Positions 25,301 through 34,965 of a DNA stretch of 64,000 bases are shown here, in pieces. This DNA is from Flavobacterium sp. IB48. GTDB taxonomy: Bacteria > Bacteroidota > Bacteroidia > Flavobacteriales > Flavobacteriaceae. The stretch's first letter is position 1. Every line of letters starts with the position of its first letter. A model generated the notes under the pieces. The model did not search any database. It was not told the origin of the DNA and saw only the letters and a list, made by a program, of their open reading frames with translations. The translations under genes were made by a program, and so were the position numbers. The stretch spans positions 1 through 64,000 of the forward strand of contig NZ_JAEFCA010000007.1 in NCBI RefSeq assembly GCF_016405855.1, given 5' to 3'.

Positions 25301-26647
25301 CTAATTTGCTTCTCCTGTTTTTTCAGGAATTTTTATTTGTACTGAAAGAAGACTTAATGCATATATAAATGCAGGAGCTGCGGTTCGCATAGCAGCGTGA
25401 TTTATCGTAAGAAACCAAAAAACAAAAAATGAGAAAAAATATATATGTTGTTTATTATTAATATATAATGTGAAGGGTGTGATAAGAAGAATCAAGAATG
25501 CAAAAATTCCGAACAAACCATGTTCACTAAACATTCTGGTTATTTCATTGTGTGATGCAACTTCTTCATGTGTAATTAGAGCTCTCTCATACTTACTCAT
25601 TCCAGCACCTACGCCAAAGATTGGATTATCAATAAAAATATCTGTCTCTTGATTCATAATCTCTTCTCTACCTCCTAAACGATCTTTTTTCTCACGTCCT
25701 CTCGCATCTTTATTAGCATAACGTTTTTCAATAAGACCGTGAGTTTGAAACGAACTATAAAACCATATTCCTGTGCCAATTAAAATCGTCAGAACAAATA
25801 CGAAACTAAATTTTCTTTTTCCTTCAGCATTAGAAAAATAATATAAAACGGCAAAAAGACATGCAATCATAGCGGCTGCTGTAATAATTCCTCCTCTCGA
25901 AAAAGTAACAATTCCTCGATAACTGATAAAAATAAATAGCCCTCCGTTAATTAACAATTGTAATCTAGACTTAGAAAAAAGCACTAATTGTGTAAAAAAA
26001 ACGAACATTCCAAGACCTAAAATTGTAGAAACCTGATTTGGACCAAAACCTCCTGAAGTTTCAAAATTTGATTGAGTCCCCGTTACAACATCCTTAATAT
26101 TCGGTGTATATAAAAACAAATAAACTGTAGTAGTAACTATTGGCAATCCTAATGAAATTAAAATATTCTGAAGTTTATCAAATGTAATTCTTCTTTTAAA
26201 CATATAAACAGCACAAATAGCCAAACACAAGGGACCAGACAAATTAAAAACTAAAACTTTTTTAACATCTACATTAAAAGTAGCTTCGCTAGTGGTTACA
26301 AAAATTGCCGGAATTAAAAAAATTATGTAAATAAAATATATAAATGCATTTTTAGAAAAATTGCTATAAATCATTCCATAAAGCATAAAAGCCATTACGG
26401 AAAACTTTACATATTCATTATTAAAATTACCTGCTGTCATACGAAGAAAAACCTCAGCACCTACTAGGTATGCACTAACAAACAGTGCTTCGTTATTTCT
26501 GTTTTCGTTTCTAGTGATTACAATAAACCCTATTAAAACAATCAATAAAGCATATATTTTTGATAAAAAAGGAATAACAAAAATAATTAATGCTATTAAT
26601 GCATGAAAAACGATTATGGCTAAATAACTAAGTTTTTTATTTTTCAT
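25301..26647 (-). CDS. O-antigen polymerase / ligase family membrane protein (Wzy/WaaL-like)
   Basis: A 448-residue polytopic membrane protein with about 11-12 spans and one large periplasmic loop (about 290-365) containing RGREKKDRLGGREEIMNQ. The segment NPIFGVGAGMSKYERAL and a His in the EVASHNEI stretch fit the Wzy_C/O-antigen ligase pattern. It could polymerise repeat units or ligate finished chains to lipid A-core or protein; the sequence does not separate these. Another glycan pathway gene (WcaJ-type) follows it, and a GT4 gene precedes it by 10 bp. Confidence 0.85.
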   Translation of the reverse strand: MKNKKLSYLAIIVFHALIALIIFVIPFLSKIYALLIVLIGFIVITRNENRNNEALFVSAYLVGAEVFLRMTAGNFNNEYVKFSVMAFMLYGMIYSNFSKNAFIYFIYIIFLIPAIFVTTSEATFNVDVKKVLVFNLSGPLCLAICAVYMFKRRITFDKLQNILISLGLPIVTTTVYLFLYTPNIKDVVTGTQSNFETSGGFGPNQVSTILGLGMFVFFTQLVLFSKSRLQLLINGGLFIFISYRGIVTFSRGGIITAAAMIACLFAVLYYFSNAEGKRKFSFVFVLTILIGTGIWFYSSFQTHGLIEKRYANKDARGREKKDRLGGREEIMNQETDIFIDNPIFGVGAGMSKYERALITHEEVASHNEITRMFSEHGLFGIFAFLILLITPFTLYINNKQHIYFFSFFVFWFLTINHAAMRTAAPAFIYALSLLSVQIKIPEKTGEAN

Positions 26648-26657
26648 TATAAAATAT

Positions 26658-27746
26658 TTACTTCGTAATGGTCGTTAAAGGTTTCAACCATGTCATGTAT
26701 TCTTTTAAAATTGATTTTTCACCGAAATTTCTTTTTACATAAAAATTCAGCTGTTTTCCTAATGATTTACGAATATGTTGATTCTCAATCAATATTTGAA
26801 CTGAATTTATAAATTGCCCTAAATTATTAGAATCAATTATCAAGCCCTCTTTAGATGAGGGAATGACTTTTGAAATTTCGCCAACATTGGTTGCCACAAC
26901 TGGTAAATTAGCTAGTCCGTATTCTAAAACAGCCAAAGGTAGTCCTTCTGAAAGAGAAGTTAAAACTGCTATTTCGCTCTGCTTTAACAATTCCTGAACG
27001 TTATTCACTGCTCCGTAAAAAAATACCGTTTCAGAAAGCCCTTTTTTTCTAACCAATTCTAATAGATTAGCGCTGTAGGAATCATTAAAGTCTTTGCCTA
27101 TTAAATGAAAAGTCCACTCTGGAAATTTTTCATTAATTTCCTTTGCACCATTAATCAATAATTCATGGTTTTTTTGGGGGCGCAAATTTGCAACACAAAT
27201 TATTCTTTGGCCATCATTTCCTTTTAACTGAAAATCATCAAAAAAAACAGCTGATTTGATTATAAAGTTTGGAAAATAAATAAGGTTTTTACAATTCAAA
27301 TAATTTCGAGCCCATTTTTGTAAAGAATCGTTTACAGAAATAATTCCTGAAAAAAGAAAAGATGAAAATTTTAATGTCAAGTTTTTTCGTAATGCAAGAT
27401 TTTGTGAAATCCCATAGTGATCATGCCAGATTATTTTAATCCATGGCATTGTTATTTTTACTAAAACTGCAATAAAAAATGAAGAGCTGTGTGCATGAAT
27501 AAAATCTACTTTATTTTTTTTCAGATAATTTCTTAATCTAAAGATTGCAATTAAATCTATAGTAGATTTTCTCTTCAAGAATAAATATGTGACTTTTTGA
27601 TCTATATGATCTAAAAGTAAACCCTCATTTCTTGTAGAGACTAATCCTGAAAATTCAATTTTGTTAGCAAGTGAATTTGCATAATTTATAGCCATACGTT
27701 CTGCACCACCAACCTCTAAAGAATCTATAATTTGTACAATTCTCAT
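26658..27746 (-). CDS. GT4-family glycosyltransferase
   Basis: A 362-residue GT-B retaining enzyme. The N-terminal VGGAERMAINYANSL is the common acceptor-side glycine loop. The C-terminal EGLPLAVLEYGLANLPVVA segment is the EX7E donor motif of Glycos_transf_1. Cytosolic or peripheral to the membrane. It overlaps the upstream GT4 gene by 4 bp. The sugar transferred is unknown. Confidence 0.9.
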   Translation of the reverse strand: MRIVQIIDSLEVGGAERMAINYANSLANKIEFSGLVSTRNEGLLLDHIDQKVTYLFLKRKSTIDLIAIFRLRNYLKKNKVDFIHAHSSSFFIAVLVKITMPWIKIIWHDHYGISQNLALRKNLTLKFSSFLFSGIISVNDSLQKWARNYLNCKNLIYFPNFIIKSAVFFDDFQLKGNDGQRIICVANLRPQKNHELLINGAKEINEKFPEWTFHLIGKDFNDSYSANLLELVRKKGLSETVFFYGAVNNVQELLKQSEIAVLTSLSEGLPLAVLEYGLANLPVVATNVGEISKVIPSSKEGLIIDSNNLGQFINSVQILIENQHIRKSLGKQLNFYVKRNFGEKSILKEYMTWLKPLTTITK

Positions 27747-28870
27747 TTTATCAGCAATTTTTCGATTTCTTTTTCAAAAACATCTGTAGTAAAATTGCGT
27801 GACCACTCCATCGCTATTTTACTTTTCTCTATATACGCCCTTTGGTTCATTATTAAATCTCCTATCTGCTCAGTATCTTTATCCAAATTCAGATCAAGGA
27901 GAGTTCCACGTTTACCAAAATCTAACATATAAGGAACACATGACACTTTTGTTGCTATTGGGATACATCCCCAAAACATCCCTTCTGCTATGGCTTTGGG
28001 CCACCCTTCGCTTTTTGAAGGCAGAATGACAAAATGACTTTTTTGATAAGCTGCTTTTAAAGCTTCTCTATTCTGATTTCCTTTTATAATGATATATTCA
28101 TGTAATTTATACATTTTAATATAACCTTCTAGAGAATCTCTCTCTACACCATCTCCATACAAATCTAGAGTCACATTATACCCCGCTGTTACTAATCTCT
28201 CAATTAATTTGATAGCATATAAAGGATTTTTACCTGACACTAAACTTCCAACAAAAACAACTTTAGTTCCGTTCGTAAAATCAGCTTTTTCAACATTGGT
28301 CTTTTCTAATTCTGAGTAAGTTGCTGTAAAAAATGATTTTGTATTCTTTGATTGATTTTCCCAATATCCATATACTAAAACCTTCATGTTTCTTGTTAGA
28401 AATGTATTATTAAGAATCCATTTTTGCATCTGGTAGCTCCAAGGTTGTTTATTTTTAGAATCCCAATTTCCAGCATATTTTGCTGTCTTAATTTTATTTG
28501 GAAAAAGAATCTGAACAAAGCAGCCTATTAGCCCCATGTTTCCTGGGCATCTTAAATGAATATGATCTGCCTCTTTCATTGCCCAAAATATCTTCCAAAA
28601 AATAACAGGTAATTTAAAAATTGATGTGATAATATTTTTTAGATTAATAAAACTAAAATCAGGAACTACTTTAAAATTTATTCTATCGTGTTGATACGAA
28701 ATGTCTATTGGAGTTATTTCCCGATTTCTTAATGGAGCTACAATAATAACCTCATCAACATATTTCAGCCAAATATTCATTTCTTGAACATACGGCGAGT
28801 ATCCCAAATATTCATTGTTTTTGTATACATGAGATACATGAGTTATAATAACAAATTTAACTGAGTTCAA
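27743..28870 (-). CDS. GT4-family glycosyltransferase
   Basis: A 375-residue GT-B protein with the Glycos_transf_1 donor site SEGWPKAIAEGMFWG (an EX7E-type motif) and the phosphate-binding strand VVFVGSLVSGKNP. It begins within the end of the upstream 339-aa gene (14-bp overlap) and overlaps the next GT4 by 4 bp, showing tight translational coupling. Sugar specificity unknown. Confidence 0.9.
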   Translation of the reverse strand: MNSVKFVIITHVSHVYKNNEYLGYSPYVQEMNIWLKYVDEVIIVAPLRNREITPIDISYQHDRINFKVVPDFSFINLKNIITSIFKLPVIFWKIFWAMKEADHIHLRCPGNMGLIGCFVQILFPNKIKTAKYAGNWDSKNKQPWSYQMQKWILNNTFLTRNMKVLVYGYWENQSKNTKSFFTATYSELEKTNVEKADFTNGTKVVFVGSLVSGKNPLYAIKLIERLVTAGYNVTLDLYGDGVERDSLEGYIKMYKLHEYIIIKGNQNREALKAAYQKSHFVILPSKSEGWPKAIAEGMFWGCIPIATKVSCVPYMLDFGKRGTLLDLNLDKDTEQIGDLIMNQRAYIEKSKIAMEWSRNFTTDVFEKEIEKLLIK

Positions 28871-29876
28871 TCTTGGTATTTTTTTCTACTATTGTTAGAA
28901 TTCTTTTAATATAATTTTTAGGATGCAAATAACTCTCACTCCAAAGTAAATTATTTTGACCCATTTCTAGATATTTCTTTCCAGAAAGCAAATATTCTAT
29001 CTTTTCTGGCAATTCTTGATAAGCGCTTCGGTTACTAAGCTTTTCGTAATTAACGTGCTCGTGAAAATCATCGACAGCAATGTTGAGAGGAGTTGAAATT
29101 ACAGCCTTTCCAAACAATAAATATTCTCCAATTTTCCAGCCTGGAGTATCTTTAAGTCCATCATCTGCTACACAAACATTAAATTTACTCAACATGTTAA
29201 AATAATTATTTTTATTTGAATGTTTCGCGTCTAATAGTAAATCAGGTGCTAGTTCTGCTGCTAATTGATCTGCAAGCAGCCCAACCGAAGCATTTTTAAA
29301 TTCTTTCTTTAACAAACGACAAGCGTTAATTCTAAATTCGTTTTGAAATTTTCTACGTTCTTTTTCATCAGTATCCGCATGATTGTTTGGGTTCCATAAT
29401 CGCGTATGAAAAATTATATTACCTCCAAAATCTTCTACTTTCTTCGGATATCTTTTAAAATCTAAAATAGCATGGGAAGAGTTTGTGAATAATGAAAACA
29501 AATCCATCGCCCTAATTATTTCTGTTCTACTATTTTTATTAAATAGTATATCCAAACTTAAATTCATTACCAATAAATGGCTCTTATACGACAATGAAAG
29601 ATTAAAATTTAAAGGATAAATATTCTTCTCATGATTTTCCTCTCGAAGTGATCTCTTAAAATAATAGTCGTACAAATTAGCCGAGTCTATAAACTCTGGG
29701 GCATCAGAATAATCGAAAAAAATACGTTTATTATCAATATTCAATATTGCGCCACTATGAGCTACTCGTTCATTTCTAACTATATTAACTGTTGTTCTTT
29801 CGTTTTTACAATAATAAAAATAGGAATATATCAGCTGATTTAAATGAGGTACCCAAGATGATATTTCTAATTTCAT
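28857..29876 (-). CDS. Putative GT-B-like glycosyltransferase, family not recognised
   Basis: The 339-residue soluble protein has no membrane span. The C-terminal third (DTPGWKIGEYLLFGKAVISTP) resembles the donor-binding half of GT-B enzymes, including a conserved Glu. The N-terminal two-thirds are not recognised. Its position between glycosyltransferases and a 14-bp overlap with the next one suggest a glycan assembly role. It could be a distant glycosyltransferase, or a protein that binds glycans without catalysis. Confidence 0.6.
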   Translation of the reverse strand: MKLEISSWVPHLNQLIYSYFYYCKNERTTVNIVRNERVAHSGAILNIDNKRIFFDYSDAPEFIDSANLYDYYFKRSLREENHEKNIYPLNFNLSLSYKSHLLVMNLSLDILFNKNSRTEIIRAMDLFSLFTNSSHAILDFKRYPKKVEDFGGNIIFHTRLWNPNNHADTDEKERRKFQNEFRINACRLLKKEFKNASVGLLADQLAAELAPDLLLDAKHSNKNNYFNMLSKFNVCVADDGLKDTPGWKIGEYLLFGKAVISTPLNIAVDDFHEHVNYEKLSNRSAYQELPEKIEYLLSGKKYLEMGQNNLLWSESYLHPKNYIKRILTIVEKNTKIELS

Positions 29877-29911
29877 ATGTATTTTTTCTTTAAATAAATT
29901 GCTTATTTTTT

Positions 29912-30904
29912 TTATAATGGTCTATCAAAAAACAAACTAAACCATCCAATTGTTCTGCCAATAGCTTCAGTAAAAGGAGTTTTTTTATTTTTTTCGGTCA
30001 AGGCATTTGTAAATCGAATCAAAGTCAATAAAATTGTAATTGCATTCCATTTCAATCGATCTTTAATTTTTGGATTTGGATTTTTTATTCTCCACACATA
30101 CCAGCCATTTCGAACAACCATTTTGCCATATTTATATTGATTTGGTCTTCCGGCTACGTCATGAAAATGACTTAATTTTGCATTTGTATTAATTACATTT
30201 TTACCAAATTGCTGTGCTCTCAAACTAAAATCGGCATCTTCATATAAGCCATATCCCTCAAAGAATTTAGAGAATTTTATTTCATTAAAAACCTTTTTCC
30301 TAAAAGACATTGACATCCCAATCAATAAATCAACTTCATAAATTTTACCCGTCATAGGAAATCCACAAGTTCTTCCGTGTGAATATAGTGGCATTCGCCC
30401 AGGCTCTAAATTAGACGCAAGTCTAAAATAATTTCTAGCAATATTTCTCAGACCTTCTGGATAAAAATATCCTTCAAACAAATAATACTTTTTAGTGTTA
30501 TAAACGCTACTTTCTTTTTGTACTTGCCATTTATTTTCATTAATAGCTACTCCACCAACACCAACAATTTCATTATTATCTTGAAATGTTTTTACAATTT
30601 CGGCAAAATAATCAGGTTCTAAAATGGTATCGTCATCAAGAAAACATACTATTTCAGATTCAAGATTTACTTTAGAAATTCCAAAATTGCGTTGTTTAGT
30701 TAATCCTCTGTCATCATCTTTAACTTTAAAATATTTTAGTTTTTCAAAAGTATTTTTTTGAAAAAAAGTATTAGTTTCATCATTTGTTGAACCATCGACA
30801 ATTAAGATTTCATCAGGATATAAAGTCTGATGTTTTACTGACTGAAGCAATTTACAGAGTGCCTCTGCGCGCATGTATGTACATATTATTAATGAAAAAC
30901 GCAT
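29912..30904 (-). CDS. GT2-family glycosyltransferase
   Basis: A 330-residue GT-A inverting enzyme. SLIICTYMRAEALCKLL opens the nucleotide-binding fold. The metal motif is FLDDDTILEPDYF (about 91-103), and a C-terminal EGYGLYEDADFSLRAQQFG carries the ED base motif. The gene lies 7 bp behind the methyltransferase gene. Substrate unknown. Confidence 0.92.
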   Translation of the reverse strand: MRFSLIICTYMRAEALCKLLQSVKHQTLYPDEILIVDGSTNDETNTFFQKNTFEKLKYFKVKDDDRGLTKQRNFGISKVNLESEIVCFLDDDTILEPDYFAEIVKTFQDNNEIVGVGGVAINENKWQVQKESSVYNTKKYYLFEGYFYPEGLRNIARNYFRLASNLEPGRMPLYSHGRTCGFPMTGKIYEVDLLIGMSMSFRKKVFNEIKFSKFFEGYGLYEDADFSLRAQQFGKNVINTNAKLSHFHDVAGRPNQYKYGKMVVRNGWYVWRIKNPNPKIKDRLKWNAITILLTLIRFTNALTEKNKKTPFTEAIGRTIGWFSLFFDRPL

Positions 30905-30911
30905 CTTCGAA

Positions 30912-31781
30912 TTATACTTTTAAGACAAGCAGAATATTTCCCGCAGTCAGTTCTTCATCAGAATATTTACTAAAATCTTCATGAAGTTTTACCTTTTTAA
31001 ACAAATCATATTTTTCAGTTCCTTTCTGTAAACTTTCGTAATCCAGATACAAAATTTCATAATCATATTTCTTAAATATCTCTATAAATTGAGGTAATCT
31101 TAATCTGTTATGATAATCAAATTTAGTTCTAATTTTATCCCAATCTGTTTCACTATATTGCAAAAAATCTTGTAGTGCCAAAGAACTATCTCCATGCTGT
31201 CTTAAATCGCTTGGGGAAATAAAATGAACTATCAACGAATCTTTTTTAAGTTGCGTTTTCATTTTTTTATGTAAAATATCAACATCGTTTTCCTTCATAT
31301 GTGACAATACATATCTTGAAAAAACAAAATCAACTTCTGGAAAATCTTGGTTTATAATATTATAATTCGGAAAATATTCTACATCAACAGGAAGTCCGTA
31401 TTTATTATGCAATTCGGGAATTACAGTAACATCATAATTTTTCGAAAAAAGACCATTCAATTCTAAAACAGTTTCTTTTTTAAAATGTTTATTAATATCA
31501 ATTGTTATTACTTTTTCGGCTTCAAATTTATATTTAAAAAAATATGGCATTGTAGGAAACCATCCTGAACCAATTTCAAAAACTGTTTTGTTTTTTAAAT
31601 CAATATTTAAATCTTTTAAAACTTTAAAAAGTCTTAAATAAGTTGGCTCAACACTCTTGAAACGATTCTCTAAAGTAGATTTATCAAAAAAACTCTGAAT
31701 TTTATGATAGCAATAATCGTCTATTTTATTGGGCAGTAAGGCTATTGTCTTAAACAAAAATGTCTTTATTTTATGATTCAT
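30912..31781 (-). CDS. Class I SAM-dependent methyltransferase-like protein
   Basis: The 289-residue protein has motif I TVFEIGSGWFPTMPYF (about 67) and the acidic loop VITIDIN. A PEVDFVFSRYVLSHM segment at the motif IV/post-II position is also present. It probably methylates a sugar in the glycan, but a non-sugar substrate is not excluded. It is flanked at 7 and 6 bp by a GT2 and a deacetylase-like gene, in the same transcript. Confidence 0.8.
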   Translation of the reverse strand: MNHKIKTFLFKTIALLPNKIDDYCYHKIQSFFDKSTLENRFKSVEPTYLRLFKVLKDLNIDLKNKTVFEIGSGWFPTMPYFFKYKFEAEKVITIDINKHFKKETVLELNGLFSKNYDVTVIPELHNKYGLPVDVEYFPNYNIINQDFPEVDFVFSRYVLSHMKENDVDILHKKMKTQLKKDSLIVHFISPSDLRQHGDSSLALQDFLQYSETDWDKIRTKFDYHNRLRLPQFIEIFKKYDYEILYLDYESLQKGTEKYDLFKKVKLHEDFSKYSDEELTAGNILLVLKV

Positions 31782-31787
31782 TTATTC

Positions 31788-33407
31788 TTAGTTTAATTTT
31801 CTCATGTCTAAAATCGAATTCATTTCTGCAAATAGATCACCATTTTGATCAATATTTAAAACAATTGTTTCGAAGTTTTTCCAATATTCAATAAGTTCTG
31901 TTAATGTCGGATTCCAAATTTCTTTGTTTCTGATTTTTTCTCCTAAAAATTTAAAATTATCAGATACCTTAATATCAATGGTTTTAGGATCCGAAAATAA
32001 TCGTCCTTTATGATATTCCATTGGTACAGAAAAATAAGTATGCGCTATAAAAATACCTTTTTCATTAATAAGCGTTTCAAGATTATTTTTAGATAAAGAT
32101 TTTTGAAAATCAAGCATTTCTAAAGTTTGAAAAATATAAAACTCTTTTTCTGCAATTTTATGTTTAAAAACAATAGGCGAATATTTTGCCAACTTATAAG
32201 GTTTGTTTTTAGAGGTATTCCAAGATAAAAGTATTGAAAAAATAGACAATCCAAGATCAAAAGAATTTTTAAGAAAAGGTAAAACAAACTTTATCTTTTT
32301 TTGAAAAACAATCTTCTTAAAATTACCCGCAACACTTTTATATTTTATAATCATATCTTCATCATTGTAATAATGAAAGACAATGTTTTTAATCATCATC
32401 TGGATTTTTTTTACAAAATCCAAATTTTTATTTCCTTTTAAAAAACCTCCTAATGTAAAATGTCGAGAATTTAATTGATTAATAACTCCACTCGTGGAAG
32501 TTCCTGAATCTATATAATTCCAAAGCGTATTGATATTTTTATCGCTTAACGTTTTTTCAAACTCTTTATCGCTCAGCCTATTTTGCTTTAAAAGAGAAAA
32601 ATTATACGGCTGATATCCATGATCAATCCATACTTTTATATCCTTTAAGGGTGGAACAAATGCCGCAAAATCTTCAAAACTCCCAGCTTCGTTTTTTATG
32701 GATTGCGAAAGGGAATGATAACACAATTCATGTCCATCGTTTTCCCATTTCAAAAGTTCTTCTTTATCATTTTGAAATGAAGCATTATCAGCACGTTTCG
32801 AAAAATGATTTAAGAAAAAACCTTTTGTAATTTTTATTCGATTTTCTTTGAAAAACATTCTTTGTAACGAAAGATTTTCTGCAGTATCAAAATCACAATG
32901 ATCCGTAAAACAAGCTATAGCAGTAAACGGATATTTAGATCTGCTGAACTCCAAAGCGAGATATTTAGGAAATAAAAGAGCTGGATGTTCTGGGAAATCA
33001 AAATTCTTTTTAGACGATTCCAAAACTTTTCTATTAGAATTTCCTGAATAAACAGTGATCGGTTGCGAAAAATCAGGATTGAAACGCCAAAGTAAAACAT
33101 TATTTCTTTTTTTACTTATTTCCCAAATTCCAAAATGAATATTACTTTGAACCAATTGTCCGTTTTGAAGTTTTATTATTTTAGGACAAAATTGGTTTGC
33201 AATTCTATCTTCGTCACATTTTACCCATTTATAATCATGATTTCTAAATTCGAGAATAGGCTGTTCAAATACAATTTCAATATCAAAAGAGTAATGTTCA
33301 GAAAGATTTATTTTGGTAAGGTCAATGCTCAATTTATGTTTTTGATTTTCATCAAAAGCATAAATCTGTTTTATTGCATTACTATTTATTGAAATCGATT
33401 TTATCAA
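31788..33407 (-). CDS. Polysaccharide deacetylase-like protein (NodB-related fold, putative)
   Basis: The 539-residue protein has no signal peptide. A beta-rich N-terminal part (about 1-150) precedes a central region with CFTDHCDFDT (166-175) and GHELCYHSL (225-233). These resemble the TDD and HxxxH metal-binding blocks of NodB-type carbohydrate deacetylases and related seven-stranded barrels. A downstream FIAHTYFSVP stretch could supply another site. The match is partial, and the length is larger than a lone NodB domain. It may de-N-acetylate a lipid-linked precursor in the cytosol, but a GH-like role is possible. Confidence 0.6.
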   Translation of the reverse strand: MIKSISINSNAIKQIYAFDENQKHKLSIDLTKINLSEHYSFDIEIVFEQPILEFRNHDYKWVKCDEDRIANQFCPKIIKLQNGQLVQSNIHFGIWEISKKRNNVLLWRFNPDFSQPITVYSGNSNRKVLESSKKNFDFPEHPALLFPKYLALEFSRSKYPFTAIACFTDHCDFDTAENLSLQRMFFKENRIKITKGFFLNHFSKRADNASFQNDKEELLKWENDGHELCYHSLSQSIKNEAGSFEDFAAFVPPLKDIKVWIDHGYQPYNFSLLKQNRLSDKEFEKTLSDKNINTLWNYIDSGTSTSGVINQLNSRHFTLGGFLKGNKNLDFVKKIQMMIKNIVFHYYNDEDMIIKYKSVAGNFKKIVFQKKIKFVLPFLKNSFDLGLSIFSILLSWNTSKNKPYKLAKYSPIVFKHKIAEKEFYIFQTLEMLDFQKSLSKNNLETLINEKGIFIAHTYFSVPMEYHKGRLFSDPKTIDIKVSDNFKFLGEKIRNKEIWNPTLTELIEYWKNFETIVLNIDQNGDLFAEMNSILDMRKLN

Positions 33408-33422
33408 TTTATTTGAATAAAA

Positions 33423-34961
33423 TTATTGTTTTAATTTCTTTGCCCAAAACAAACTTACCTTCCATTGTTTGCGAAAGTTTAAAAAGTACTTTATTGGATT
33501 TTTAATATTTTGCTCTTTATAAAATTTAAAAAACAAAACCGTTTGATAACCGTTAAGTTGTTGTTGTTTTAAATTTAGAATTTTGTAAAGCATTACTGTT
33601 GGTGAAGGTTTTGGCTGAATTTTATCTTGTTGCCAAGCTAAAATCGGTTTTGTCCTAAATCCTCCAATTGGTGCTTTAAGATGAATAATTTCTGGTTTAG
33701 GCGCATAAATAATATCAAACCCAGAATTTCTTAACTGAGCTCCAAAATCACTGTCTTCACCGTAACCAAATTCAAAACTGGTATTGTAAAAAATAGCTTT
33801 AATATTGTTTGCTTTTACCACACTGCAACCTGAACCGAAATTGTCCCATTGAATTTTTTGTTTTTCCTTTTTATACTCAGGATAATTAAGTTCATAACAC
33901 CCAAAAGTTATCTGTTCTGCACCTTCGTTTTCAATTAAACCTAATGCTTTTTCTAAAAAATCATTTGCAATTCGAATATCATCGTCTGCCATAAAAATCC
34001 ATTCACTTTCAACTTCTTTTAAAGCTAAATTTCGCGCATTACAGGCTCCAGTCTGCTTCGTAAACGTATGTTTTATATTGAAAAGCCAATTTTCATTTAC
34101 TAAATAGTCTAACTCTGAACTACTATTTAAATCTGAATTTTGTTCCACTATAATAACATTTTCGGGCAAAAGAGTCTGATTCGATAAATCTTTCAAGATA
34201 TCGTAAAGATATTTTTTTCTTCCAATTGTTGGAATAATGATATCGATTGTCTTCTTATCAATAGTTTTCTTGGTAGATTGTACTTTTATTTTGTCTAATA
34301 AATCTCCATCTAACTTTCGTTTTTTAAACCAAATACTGTACAAAAATGGTAGAAAAAATATTTTTTTTTCATAGAGTAATACGTTTAAAAATAATAAAAA
34401 AGTCCAACGTGTTTTGTAATGTTGTTTAACAAAACGAAATGTCAAAAAGTTATTCCTTTTATGTTTTCCTTTATTTTTGAGAACATCCTTAATTAACAAT
34501 GGTTCCGAATAACAAAAAAGCCCTGCTAATGATGCTAATTTTGCCATTGAATGCAAAAAAAAGTCAAAATTTACATCAACTTTAATTTTATTATTTAATG
34601 TATTTAGAACTTCTGCATGAATTCCACCAACATCTCCGCTCATCATCCAAGTCGGATAATTAATGTCTTTTTTAATATTTAAAAATAGTGATTCGTCTAC
34701 ATATCCTATTATTTCTGACATTAACGAATCTACTGATACATTATAAGAGGCTGTAATTTTCTTATGATGAAAAATTTCATCAAATTTATTTGTATTTAAA
34801 TTTGACTTTAAATCTAAGCGGCACCAAATAATAAGCTCTTGAGGATATTTCTCAGCTATCTGAAATAAATTACAAGCTATACTCTTTTCAGAAAACAAAA
34901 TATTTTCTTCACAAAAGTCAACCTCAACAATTTTATTATTTTGATGATAAACTATTATCAC
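33423..34961 (-). CDS. GT2-family glycosyltransferase with large N-terminal extension
   Basis: The 512-residue protein has a C-terminal GT2 domain from about residue 235 (IDIIIPTIGRKKYLYDIL). It contains the metal site FMADDDIRIANDF and GYGEDSDFGAQLRNSG near the base position. The first about 230 residues are not a standard GT2 part and may form a second domain or membrane-association surface. It lies 4 bp behind the GT4 gene at 34966. Confidence 0.85.
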   Translation of the reverse strand: MIIVYHQNNKIVEVDFCEENILFSEKSIACNLFQIAEKYPQELIIWCRLDLKSNLNTNKFDEIFHHKKITASYNVSVDSLMSEIIGYVDESLFLNIKKDINYPTWMMSGDVGGIHAEVLNTLNNKIKVDVNFDFFLHSMAKLASLAGLFCYSEPLLIKDVLKNKGKHKRNNFLTFRFVKQHYKTRWTFLLFLNVLLYEKKIFFLPFLYSIWFKKRKLDGDLLDKIKVQSTKKTIDKKTIDIIIPTIGRKKYLYDILKDLSNQTLLPENVIIVEQNSDLNSSSELDYLVNENWLFNIKHTFTKQTGACNARNLALKEVESEWIFMADDDIRIANDFLEKALGLIENEGAEQITFGCYELNYPEYKKEKQKIQWDNFGSGCSVVKANNIKAIFYNTSFEFGYGEDSDFGAQLRNSGFDIIYAPKPEIIHLKAPIGGFRTKPILAWQQDKIQPKPSPTVMLYKILNLKQQQLNGYQTVLFFKFYKEQNIKNPIKYFLNFRKQWKVSLFWAKKLKQ

Positions 34962-34965
34962 ACTC

